NCBI GenBank assembly: GCA_002785215.1
Contig: PFMK01000094.1
Location: 1-19,222, forward strand
Source: Candidatus Gottesmanbacteria bacterium CG_4_10_14_0_8_um_filter_37_24
Lineage (GTDB): Bacteria; Patescibacteriota; Microgenomatia; 2-02-FULL-39-11
DNA: 19,222 bases
Direction of reading: 5' to 3'
In this document: positions 6,901 through 15,128 of the stretch, piece after piece
Position numbering within the stretch: the first letter of the stretch is position 1
How the letters are laid out: the number at the start of each line of letters is the position of its first letter
Position numbers and translations under genes: made by a program
Notes under the pieces: model-generated
The model's input: the letters and a program-made list of their open reading frames with translations, nothing else
Databases searched by the model: none
What the model was told of the DNA's origin: nothing

Positions 6901-8259
6901 TCAGATTAAGATAATCGCTGATAAAAGGAAAAAATATCTGAATATAGAAGAATGGAAAAAGGGATTAAACATTGATATCGCTATTAAACCTAAAAGACTG
7001 ACAACTGCGGCCTTTTTTTTTAGATTATTCTTATCTTTGAGAAAACTCCATAAAACAAAAATCATAAATCGAATCAAAGATAATAGTCCCAACAATCCCA
7101 TTTCTGTTCCAATTTCCAAAGCTGTATTATGTATCCTGTAGAATCCACTTTTAGGAACGTTTTCAAACAAGTTAGTGACTGGAAAAGAGGCGTATATCTC
7201 CAGAGACCGGTTAATTCCGACTCCTAATAACGGATATTGATTTATTAAATTCATTGACTCTGAAAAAAGTTTAAACCTAACTCCCATCGAACCAAATTCG
7301 TCGAAAGCGGGCGAAAATGACGTGATTCTCGCTTGTAGGTAAGGACTTATTATAAATAATAATATAATAAACATAAGGATAAATATCCGATAACAGGCTA
7401 ATTTTATATTAATATTACGAAGAGCAAAAAAGTAAATAAAAAGATAAATTATCCCAATCAACCAAGCCACTCTGGTGAAGGTAAAAAAAAGAATAATAAA
7501 AGATAAGAAATATAATATGATTTTGATAAATGATTTCGCTTTAGTTAACGTGTTGATAAATGGTATGGAAACAAGCAGAAATGCCGCAAATAAGTTAGGA
7601 TGACCAAAAGTACCGGAAATTCTAAACAAATTTTCTTCCTCAGCTGTAGTTATACCATATGGCCTGTCTACACTCATTGATTCGGAAATTGATCCAACAG
7701 TTTTTTTCAGATTTATCTGGAAACTTCCAAGAATTGATTGGAAAAAAAGCATTGAAATAATAATAAATATGATGTTTTTAAGATTATTATTATTCATTTG
7801 CGACCTTAAAATATAATATACTAATATGACCTCTGTCAGAGTCAAAAAACCTAAAAGCGAATTAGTGTAAGGGAAAATTAAAAGAGAAAAAGCAGAAATC
7901 GTATAAAATATAATCACGAAATAGTCAGGCTGTTTGATATTTTCATTTTTTTTTCTTATACTCAACGGCAATAAAAGAATAATAAGTATAGTCATCGGAG
8001 ATACCCACCAACCTGACCCCATGTTTAGTTCTTTCGGTTCCATGATAAATAAGCTTCCGGCTAAACCTATTTCCGAAAATAAGGATAAAACTAACGAGTA
8101 TAAAAGAGAGACTCTAATGTTTTTACAAAAAAGATAGAAAAAAAATGTGGAGACAAAATAAGCTGAAAAATAGATAATTTTGCTTGGTGACAAAAAGATA
8201 AGAAAATAGAAAAAAACCAGACCCAGATAAAAAAATATTCTGTTCTTAGTTTTCATCAT
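6901..8259 (-). CDS. O-antigen ligase/polymerase-like (Wzy_C) membrane protein
   Basis: A 452-residue, very hydrophobic protein with about ten to twelve predicted transmembrane segments and no TPR tail. Wzy_C landmarks are GTFGHPNLFAAFLL at about 216-229, FTFTRVAW near 259-266, a conserved Arg at 328 (VRFKLFSES), YPLLGVGINRSLE at about 342-354, and IHNTALEIGTEMGLLGLL at about 376-393. The family polymerises lipid-linked repeat units or ligates finished glycan on the outer face of the membrane. Since the 638-residue paralogue carries TPRs, a division into polymerase (this one) and ligase (the other) is plausible but unproven. Tandem ATGATG at the start overlaps the end of asnB by 14 bp, suggesting translational coupling. 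No Shine-Dalgarno is visible. Confidence 0.85.
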   Translation of the reverse strand: MMKTKNRIFFYLGLVFFYFLIFLSPSKIIYFSAYFVSTFFFYLFCKNIRVSLLYSLVLSLFSEIGLAGSLFIMEPKELNMGSGWWVSPMTILIILLLPLSIRKKNENIKQPDYFVIIFYTISAFSLLIFPYTNSLLGFLTLTEVILVYYILRSQMNNNNLKNIIFIIISMLFFQSILGSFQINLKKTVGSISESMSVDRPYGITTAEEENLFRISGTFGHPNLFAAFLLVSIPFINTLTKAKSFIKIILYFLSFIILFFTFTRVAWLIGIIYLFIYFFALRNINIKLACYRIFILMFIILLFIISPYLQARITSFSPAFDEFGSMGVRFKLFSESMNLINQYPLLGVGINRSLEIYASFPVTNLFENVPKSGFYRIHNTALEIGTEMGLLGLLSLIRFMIFVLWSFLKDKNNLKKKAAVVSLLGLIAISMFNPFFHSSIFRYFFLLSAIILI

Positions 8260-10144
8260 TAAACCACACCTGAAGCCAATTTTTTAAACAGAGTAGAGTC
8301 CATAGCTGATACGCGTTATTTTGCAATTTTTCGCATTGTTTGTCTATAAGATCTTCAATTACATCCTGTCTGAAATACCCAAAGCTGATAAAATGTGAGT
8401 CGAGCAAATTTTCTTTAAGATATCGACTTAACCCTTTTCTAAACCATATATCAAGGGGGGGTATGAATCCTTGCTTTTTTCTGTTAATACATTCGTTTGG
8501 CATATAATTCATCGCTATTTTCTTAAGCAGATATTTTCCTGAAAAAAAGTGTTGTTTAAACTTACTTGGCATTTTTGCAACCAATTCCATAAATTCATGA
8601 TCAAGAAAGGGAGAACGCAGTTCAAGTGAGTTTGCCATGGAGGCAATATCAGCCTTAGTAAGAAGTGTTTCGGGTAGGTAAGAATTTATATCAACATATA
8701 ATAATTTATCTATTAAATCAGAGTAATTATTGGACTCATCAAATTTTGCCATAATATAATCGGTGGATTTGTTCTTTAGTCTGTTTTTGAATTCCTCAGT
8801 ATATATTTTTTCTTTTATATGGTTATCAATAAAACTGATAAGATAGAAATATATTTTTTTATAATCCGAGTAGGGGAGAGTCAGAAAATTAATCCGTGAT
8901 AAAAAAGACATATCTCTGTGTTTCGCTAATTGGTAGAGTCTCTTACTAGTTTGGTAAATAAACTTTTTAAAAGGAACATATTGATAATACCTCAAATATT
9001 TCATCATCCGGTATCTCCAGTATCCCGCGAAATTCTCATCTCCTCCATCTCCATTCAAAGCTACAGTGACATGTTTTTTACTTTCTTTCATCAAATACCA
9101 TGTTGGTAAAATTGAGGGATCGGCAAACGGCTCTTCATATTGATAAGCTAATTTAGGTAATAGATCAATTACATCAGATTTAATTATTGTTTCATGGTGA
9201 CAGGTATGATATTTATCTGCTATCAATCTGGCATATGGTAACTCATTATATTCCTGTTCTTCAAAGCCGATAGAGAAGGTATTTAGTCTTTTATTTGATT
9301 CCAAACTCGCAAGGGCGGTCACAAGACCGGAATCAATCCCTCCTGACAAGTGTATACCTAAAGGAACATCACTTCTTAACCTTAGCTTTACTGACTCCTT
9401 AAGTTTATCCAGTATAATATCTTTCCATTCCTGCTCCGAGTAATTTAGCTTATGAGAAAAATCCAGGTTCCAATACTTCTTTATTTTGACTTCTCCATTT
9501 GGTTTAACGGTCATAAAATGTGCGGGTGGTAACTTCCTTATACCTTTAAAACCTGTCTTGGGTGATGGTATGTATTGCAAACTCAAGAATTGATCAATAG
9601 CTTTATAGTCTATTTCCTTCGGAACTCCGGGGTAGTCTATGAAAGCTTTAAGCTCCGAGGCAAATATCAGAAACTTATTGTTATAAAAATATTTTAAAGG
9701 TTTTTTACCAACCCTGTCTCTAGCAAGAAACAATTCATTTTTTCTTCTGTCCCAAATAGCAAAAGCAAACATCCCTCGAAGATATTCTGAACAATTTATT
9801 CCATACTCTTCATAAAGATGGATCACCACTTCACTATCTGTTTCTGAAACAAACTTATGTCTTTTTATTAGTTTTTTTTTCAGCTCTTTATAGTTATATA
9901 TTTCTCCGTTAAAAACCAAGTAAATACTTTTATCTTCATTGTGAAACGGTTGATGTCCTTTTTTTGATAAATCGATGATTGAAAGTCTAGTTGACCCTAA
10001 CCATATATTCTGATCAATAATATATCCTTTATTATCAGGTCCACGATGATAAAGTATTTGAAGGGATTTATTGATTAAAACTATTTCCTTGTTCCTGTCA
10101 AAACCTTTATTATTGAATGTAATTTTCCCAACAATACCGCACAT
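8246..10144 (-). CDS. asnB: Asparagine synthase-type glutamine amidotransferase
   Basis: A full-length 632-residue class II amidotransferase. Cys2 of MCGIVG is the glutaminase nucleophile. The glutaminase domain continues with LYHRGPDN (31-38), RLSIID (53-58), FNGEIYNY (78-85) and ETDSE (101-105). The synthetase domain has the PP-loop SGGIDSG (267-273), YEEPFADPS (336-344) and GDGGDE (365-370). It should hydrolyse glutamine, channel ammonia and adenylate a carboxylate to make an amide. In glycan and exosortase loci, AsnB homologues are thought to amidate sugar acids, so a glycan substrate is likely here, though housekeeping asparagine synthesis cannot be excluded. Lasso-peptide cyclases are distant relatives but usually lack a working glutaminase Cys. 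Ten bp separate it from the upstream GT4 gene; no Shine-Dalgarno is seen. Confidence 0.93.
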   Translation of the reverse strand: MCGIVGKITFNNKGFDRNKEIVLINKSLQILYHRGPDNKGYIIDQNIWLGSTRLSIIDLSKKGHQPFHNEDKSIYLVFNGEIYNYKELKKKLIKRHKFVSETDSEVVIHLYEEYGINCSEYLRGMFAFAIWDRRKNELFLARDRVGKKPLKYFYNNKFLIFASELKAFIDYPGVPKEIDYKAIDQFLSLQYIPSPKTGFKGIRKLPPAHFMTVKPNGEVKIKKYWNLDFSHKLNYSEQEWKDIILDKLKESVKLRLRSDVPLGIHLSGGIDSGLVTALASLESNKRLNTFSIGFEEQEYNELPYARLIADKYHTCHHETIIKSDVIDLLPKLAYQYEEPFADPSILPTWYLMKESKKHVTVALNGDGGDENFAGYWRYRMMKYLRYYQYVPFKKFIYQTSKRLYQLAKHRDMSFLSRINFLTLPYSDYKKIYFYLISFIDNHIKEKIYTEEFKNRLKNKSTDYIMAKFDESNNYSDLIDKLLYVDINSYLPETLLTKADIASMANSLELRSPFLDHEFMELVAKMPSKFKQHFFSGKYLLKKIAMNYMPNECINRKKQGFIPPLDIWFRKGLSRYLKENLLDSHFISFGYFRQDVIEDLIDKQCEKLQNNAYQLWTLLCLKNWLQVWFNDEN

Positions 10145-10154
10145 ATTATTATGA

Positions 10155-11363
10155 TTATTTGTGTAGTTCTATGGCTTTTCTATATATGGACATAAGTTTT
10201 TGATAATGATCCTCCGGATTAAAATTCTTTTCAACATAATCTCTTGCATTTTCTCCCATTTTCCTACAAAGCTGTCGATCATTCCAAAGTCGTAAGATTT
10301 TCTCTTTACAATCCTCCACATTTCCCGGTTCAAATAGAAGACCATTATATCCTTCTTTAACTAATTCTGGAATTCCACCAATTCTACTAGCTACCACAGG
10401 TTTACCACAAGCAAAGGATTCTAGTATGGACATCGGTGCATTTTCATACCATAAAGATGGTAGAATAGTAAACCTACACTTTTGTATCAACTTATTCAGC
10501 TCATTGTGTTTTTTAAAGCCTATTAATTCAATATTATTTATATTGTTAGCTGATTTATGAATTTTTAGTATTTTTTCCAAATGACCAACACCTGCTAATA
10601 TCAATTTGACTCTGGGAATATGAATCATTACTTTTGTTACAAGATCTAATCCCTTTTCATATGATAATCTTCCGAAATAAAGAATATATTCTTTCTTTTT
10701 TTCCAAGCTAAAATTGTTGACAGAATTTATATAATTAGGAAGGAAGATGATTTTTTCTGGTAATACTCCATACTCTTCGAGTTTATAAGCCATAAATTTA
10801 CTCGGACAAATGTAATAATCTATATAGTTTCGTTCCCACCCGACTAATCTTTGAAAATATTTCTCTAAAACCTCAATCGTTGAAAAAAGATAAGAGTTCT
10901 TTATACACTTATGGTATATTGCCTTCCAATATTTATCTGGTTTCGTTATTTCACATATTTTCCCATCGTGAAACATATTTCTATTTGGCGATATCAAATG
11001 ATAATCATGCACTGTCATGATAATTGGAATATTCCACTTTTTAAACATAGAAAGGATAGAGGGGGAAATATAGTGTGATATATCATGAATATGAACAATA
11101 TCAATTCTGTTATTTAGTAGAAGATAATTGATCTTATTTTCTGCTTCTCTATTGAAGAACACATTTAATAAAGAATTTATATTCAAAGATGAAACGTATC
11201 TCACTACATAATTATAGGTACCAGAAGTCGGATTAATATTCCTATCAGTGGAGAAAAAAAATATCTTATGTCCTTTCTGCTTGAGTAATTTAGACAAATT
11301 AAAGAAATAGCTACTTCCTCCTCCAACTGTGTATAGAAAATTTGTTACCTGAAGAATATTCAT
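10155..11363 (-). CDS. Glycosyltransferase family 4
   Basis: A 402-residue GT-B enzyme. The N-terminal Gly-rich loop is YTVGGGSSYF (11-20); DIVHIHDISHY (88-98) and MTVHDYHLISPNR (116-128) are typical GT4 acceptor-domain segments. The paired Cys at 137 and 153 (KICE, HKCIKNS) recall a common GT4 subgroup. The donor domain has LYFGRLSYEKGLDL at 228-241 and the E-x7-E motif ENAPMSILE, Glu307 and Glu315, followed by GKPVVASRIGGIPELV. It is probably a retaining transferase adding one sugar to a lipid-linked oligosaccharide in the cytoplasm. Start and upstream stop share one base (TAATG), so translation is probably coupled to the methyltransferase. Confidence 0.93.
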   Translation of the reverse strand: MNILQVTNFLYTVGGGSSYFFNLSKLLKQKGHKIFFFSTDRNINPTSGTYNYVVRYVSSLNINSLLNVFFNREAENKINYLLLNNRIDIVHIHDISHYISPSILSMFKKWNIPIIMTVHDYHLISPNRNMFHDGKICEITKPDKYWKAIYHKCIKNSYLFSTIEVLEKYFQRLVGWERNYIDYYICPSKFMAYKLEEYGVLPEKIIFLPNYINSVNNFSLEKKKEYILYFGRLSYEKGLDLVTKVMIHIPRVKLILAGVGHLEKILKIHKSANNINNIELIGFKKHNELNKLIQKCRFTILPSLWYENAPMSILESFACGKPVVASRIGGIPELVKEGYNGLLFEPGNVEDCKEKILRLWNDRQLCRKMGENARDYVEKNFNPEDHYQKLMSIYRKAIELHK

Positions 11364-12199
11364 TATTTGATTTTAGTTCCACAAATACCTATTTGATTTT
11401 CATAAAAAAGCAGATTTTTAAATCCATTTTCAGTAAACCACTTAATTATCTGTTTTTTAGAATAACGGAAATCATATTTTGGAGATAGAATATCAAACCA
11501 GGTCATAAGAAATTCCTCATATGATCTTTTCCTTAAAGTTTTAAGAAAATATCTAGATCGATTATAGAAGGGATAAATTGGAATAGTTACAATCTTATAG
11601 ATTGAATGAAATATTACTGAAATAATAGAAAATAATTGACATACCTTAAAAAGTAAGGGGTAGGATAAACGGTCTAAATGAGTAAAACGGAAAACATCTT
11701 TGACAAATTTATATGGAGAAAATTTCTTCTCATAAACCCAGATATACAATTTTCCTCCAGGCTTAACTATCTTAACTAGTTTGTGAAAGGCAAGATAAGG
11801 ATCAGCAGTATGATGAATAACTCCATTACACCATACAACGTCAAAAATGTTTGACTTAAAAGGCAGATTGAATATATCAGCTTGAATTATTCTTAGATTC
11901 GGGATGTCTCTACAATTTTCTTTGACCTTGTTTATTGATGAATGAATATCAACTCCATATACTTTTTTTGCTCCCAATTTCGCTAACTGTTTTGTCAATC
12001 TACCACTTCCGCATCCTGCGTCTAAAATCAGTTTGTCTTTTATTTGGTTTTTATTAAGACCTACTGATTTTAAGAAATAATTAAGATCATCAATCGTGGT
12101 TCTTCCAAAAAGCGAATTTCTTTCAGTTTTACCACTAATAAATAAATTCCATTCATAACCAAAAGATTCTGAGACTTGATTTTTTATTTTATTAATCAT
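11363..12199 (-). CDS. Class I SAM-dependent methyltransferase
   Basis: A 278-residue protein with a Rossmann methyltransferase core: motif I LILDAGCGSGRLT at 57-69, the acidic end of strand beta2 at VYGVDIHSS (80-88), IQADIFNLPF (105-114), and VVWCNGVIHHTADP (121-134) in the position of motif IV. A hydrophobic stretch at about 180-207 and a C-terminal helix-strand region follow, which could hold it at the membrane or bind acceptor. In this setting it probably methylates a sugar, a lipid intermediate or a chain end. It carries the clearest Shine-Dalgarno in the island and heads a tight run of minus-strand genes (methyltransferase, GT4, asnB, Wzy-like, peptidase-nucleotidyltransferase), so it is probably the first gene of that operon. 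Confidence 0.88.
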   Translation of the reverse strand: MINKIKNQVSESFGYEWNLFISGKTERNSLFGRTTIDDLNYFLKSVGLNKNQIKDKLILDAGCGSGRLTKQLAKLGAKKVYGVDIHSSINKVKENCRDIPNLRIIQADIFNLPFKSNIFDVVWCNGVIHHTADPYLAFHKLVKIVKPGGKLYIWVYEKKFSPYKFVKDVFRFTHLDRLSYPLLFKVCQLFSIISVIFHSIYKIVTIPIYPFYNRSRYFLKTLRKRSYEEFLMTWFDILSPKYDFRYSKKQIIKWFTENGFKNLLFYENQIGICGTKIK

Positions 12200-12291
12200 T
12201 TCCTACTCCAACTGGAAACTTAAAAATCTGACCTTATAATATAATAAAATTATTCTACTTACTATTATTAATATAATAAGAATAGAATTCA
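12200..12291 (-). promoter_or_regulatory. AT-rich operon leader with Shine-Dalgarno for the methyltransferase gene
   Basis: This 92-bp gap is very AT-rich with several TATTAT/TATATT-like candidate -10 boxes around 12235-12255 on the minus strand, but no convincing -35 partner. GGAG at 12209-12206 sits six bases before ATG 12199, with AGGA overlapping it closer in. It is the only good ribosome binding site I see in the island, which fits this gene being the first of a leadered operon mRNA. Confidence 0.45.
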
Positions 12292-14001
12292 TCATTTACC
12301 TGATAACAAGAAATAAACTTCTTTACGATCATTTTCAAATATCCTAACTAGATTATGAGATGATCCAATTAAACTTTTAATATTTTTTACCGCATTGTCA
12401 CACTCTTTTATACCCCAACTTAAATCTTTATGAAATACAATGGTAGTAATTTTATACAATGCCAGAGTTTGAAGAAGGTCAACATTATATTTTCCTGTTG
12501 TATTAACAATAGGGTCAGATCCGCTATCTCTATCGAAATCGCACTCAAATCTTTTTAACTTATTTACAAAAAGCATCGTATCTTGGGTATTCCCTGACCA
12601 ATGGATATAGCCGTTAACTATTGACCTATCATAATAAATGGAATATAAATCATAAACACTACCGTTACGCCAAAGAAATACCGGCAGATCTAAAACGGCG
12701 TTTGATTCTAAACTCCTAACAGCAGAAATAAAACCGCTATCGTTAAGAGTGCTACTTAGATAAATCCTAATGGAAAGTCTCTCAAAACTAATAAGTATAA
12801 AAACCAAGAACAAAAAAAATTGTTTGTTTTTGATCTGTAAATTCTTCAAAAAAGATAAAACGCATACTGTAAGGATTAAATATGCAACAATAGAAAATCT
12901 CGCTGGTTCTGAAATTCCTCTAAAAGGGAAAAATCTATACAGCCAGAAATATGGAGCTGTAATATTGATTATTTTTTGGCTTCCTAAAGAAATTATCATG
13001 AATAATGAAAAAATACTTAACAAAAATAATTTAAGCTTTTTCTGATTATTCGTAAGTAAAAAAAACGAAACAAACAATAATATTTCCACAATGCCAAAAT
13101 ACGTAGCACTTTCAATCGTATTGTATGAATTATTTTGGAATATTGAAGAATTGGTCGCAAGATATTTATTTGGAATAATATAGTTAACTAATTCAACGTT
13201 TCTTAATATTCCTGCGAGTGGATAAATTAGATTGCCGTTGATCAAAGATTTTATTCTACCAAGATGAAATATTAAGAATAATATAGAAACTAAAGTAATA
13301 CTGAGAAGAAAATTTTTCTTTTCTTTAAATAATAACGTTGCTACTTCTTTAATGTATATTGGATAAAATAATATTAAAATTGGTAAAAGTACTATTATAC
13401 TCCCAATCAACAACAAAAAATATTGAAGTGATGATAAATAAACTACAGAAATTGATATTCCAAATAAAATCCAGTTTATTTTATCTACTTTATTATTAAA
13501 AATATCCAAAACAGTATATAAAAAAAGCGGAAAGCAAGCGGTAAAAATAAGATTTGCATGCCCTCCAAGTCTTGCCAAACTATAAAAAGAAAATCCATAA
13601 ATTAATCCACCTATGAAACTAACGAATCTGTCTTTAAATATCTTATTGAAAAAAAGATAAGAGAAAATACTGTTTAAAAAGAGGAGTAGTAGAATCGAAA
13701 GATTATAAACAACTACAGGATCTTCTAATAACCTATAACCAGTTATTCCAAGTAATATAAGTAAAGTAGAATCGTAACTTTTAGAAAAATCGAAACCTAC
13801 AGGGTATCTCCAATAATTAGTCCATCCAAACAGAAATCGACCTTCGTTAACTTGCTTATTTGCAAGATATTGGAAAGCCAAAAATTGATAATTGTCACCA
13901 CCATCACCGATTATTCTGTCTTTAAGATGAAAAATTGATGGGAATGTAAATATAATAGTTAAAAGTAAAAAACAAAGTATTGTAAGTATTTTTATTCTCA
14001 T
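12292..14001 (-). CDS. GT-C-like polytopic membrane glycosyltransferase
   Basis: A 569-residue protein with an N-terminal membrane anchor (5-22), then a first outer loop with IIGDGGDNYQF at 30-40 and YWRYPVGFDF at about 63-72. This acidic-loop-after-first-helix arrangement is typical of GT-C enzymes that use polyprenyl-phosphate sugars outside the membrane. About nine to eleven further helices run to about residue 405. The last 150 or so residues are soluble (SVYDLYSIYYDRSIVNGYIH and onward), probably outside the cell. It resembles uncharacterised YfhO/GT-C-type proteins of bacterial glycan loci; the exact family is not certain. It is divergent from the GT4 gene at 14040 with 38 bp between. 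A role adding a side-chain sugar to the exported glycan is inferred. Confidence 0.7.
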   Translation of the reverse strand: MRIKILTILCFLLLTIIFTFPSIFHLKDRIIGDGGDNYQFLAFQYLANKQVNEGRFLFGWTNYWRYPVGFDFSKSYDSTLLILLGITGYRLLEDPVVVYNLSILLLLFLNSIFSYLFFNKIFKDRFVSFIGGLIYGFSFYSLARLGGHANLIFTACFPLFLYTVLDIFNNKVDKINWILFGISISVVYLSSLQYFLLLIGSIIVLLPILILFYPIYIKEVATLLFKEKKNFLLSITLVSILFLIFHLGRIKSLINGNLIYPLAGILRNVELVNYIIPNKYLATNSSIFQNNSYNTIESATYFGIVEILLFVSFFLLTNNQKKLKLFLLSIFSLFMIISLGSQKIINITAPYFWLYRFFPFRGISEPARFSIVAYLILTVCVLSFLKNLQIKNKQFFLFLVFILISFERLSIRIYLSSTLNDSGFISAVRSLESNAVLDLPVFLWRNGSVYDLYSIYYDRSIVNGYIHWSGNTQDTMLFVNKLKRFECDFDRDSGSDPIVNTTGKYNVDLLQTLALYKITTIVFHKDLSWGIKECDNAVKNIKSLIGSSHNLVRIFENDRKEVYFLLSGK

Positions 14002-14039
14002 GTAAATTTAGTCTTAATATGTTTCTCTATTTTTGATAT

Positions 14040-15128
14040 ATGAAAGTAGCAATAGTCCATGATTCATTAGTAGAATTTGGTGGAGCAGAACGAGTACTTC
14101 TAGCCTTACTAGAAGCATTTCCAAAAGCCCATCTTTATACTGCCTATACATCAAAAATAATTTTAAAAAATTATTTCTCTCATTTTGATAAATCATTACT
14201 TTTTAGTTCTATCATTCAAAACACCAAACTGCAAAGAAGAAACTCCTTATTCCAAATCCTATCTCCTTTAATATGGCGTCGATTTAACTTTGACAAGTAT
14301 AATCTAGTAATATCAAACTCTGCATATATGTTATCAAATCTTGTATGTACTAAGAGATCTATTCACATCCAATATATCAATTGTCCGCCTAAAAATTTAT
14401 TTTGTCTTCTACCCAAAAGACCACTTCAGAAAATTATTCCTTATACCAATCTTATTGGAAGAATTTATGTGAATGCATTACAAAAAAATACAAATATAAT
14501 TGTTAACTCTTTTTATACAAAAAATAATATCAAAAAAATATCTGGAATTTCATCTAAAGTTATATACCCTCCCGTTAACATCCCTAATAATTTATCTATA
14601 AGAAAAAAAGGTAAATATTTTCTTACTGTTTCAAGAATTGATCCAGAAAAATGCATTGAAATAGCTATAATGGCATGCAATATCCTTAAAAAACCCCTTT
14701 ATATTGTTGGAGAGACAAATAAGTCATCCTACGAGGAATACTTAAAAAAAATAAGTGGCCCTACAATATATTTTCTTGGTAGAAAGACAGATACAGAAAT
14801 AGCGAGTTTATATCAATCGGCAATTGCATTTCTCTTTACTCCAAAAAAAGAGGACTTTGGTATCGCTCCTGTTGAAGCTATGGCTTACGGAGTTCCGGTA
14901 ATTGCTTTCTGGGGTGGGGGAGTGAAAGAGACGGTAATTCCAAATAAGACAGGTTTGTTTTTTTATAAACATCAATCGGATGATCTTATAAAAGCTCTAA
15001 ATCGATTTTTTCCAAAAAATTTTAACTCCAGATTAATCTTTAACCATGCAAAAAAGTATAGAAAAGAGAGGTTTATCAAGGAGGTTTCTCAATATATAAA
15101 ATCATTACCCAAAGACTTCTTATTTTGA
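14040..15128 (+). CDS. Glycosyltransferase family 4
   Basis: A 362-residue GT-B enzyme. MKVAIVHDSLVEFGGAERVL opens the acceptor domain with the Gly-Gly-Ala-Glu-Arg loop at 14-18. INCPPKNLF (113-121) and VNSFYTKNNI (155-164) match a GT4 branch found with mannosyl- and rhamnosyl-type enzymes. The donor domain has TVSRIDPEK at 196-204 and the E-x7-E motif EDFGIAPVE, Glu271 and Glu279, then AYGVPVIAFWGGGVKETV. It is expected to extend a lipid-linked glycan; donor unknown. No Shine-Dalgarno; a TATTTT at 14028-14033 lies seven bases before ATG, so the mRNA may be leaderless, but no -35 box supports it. The final nine bases overlap the convergent secreted-protein gene. Confidence 0.9.
   Translation: MKVAIVHDSLVEFGGAERVLLALLEAFPKAHLYTAYTSKIILKNYFSHFDKSLLFSSIIQNTKLQRRNSLFQILSPLIWRRFNFDKYNLVISNSAYMLSNLVCTKRSIHIQYINCPPKNLFCLLPKRPLQKIIPYTNLIGRIYVNALQKNTNIIVNSFYTKNNIKKISGISSKVIYPPVNIPNNLSIRKKGKYFLTVSRIDPEKCIEIAIMACNILKKPLYIVGETNKSSYEEYLKKISGPTIYFLGRKTDTEIASLYQSAIAFLFTPKKEDFGIAPVEAMAYGVPVIAFWGGGVKETVIPNKTGLFFYKHQSDDLIKALNRFFPKNFNSRLIFNHAKKYRKERFIKEVSQYIKSLPKDFLF

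Noticed and set aside
6821..7141. A 106-residue plus-strand ORF crossing the junction of two minus-strand genes
   Set aside because: It is antisense to well-supported domains and its product has low-complexity, Lys/Arg/Phe-biased content typical of a shadow frame.
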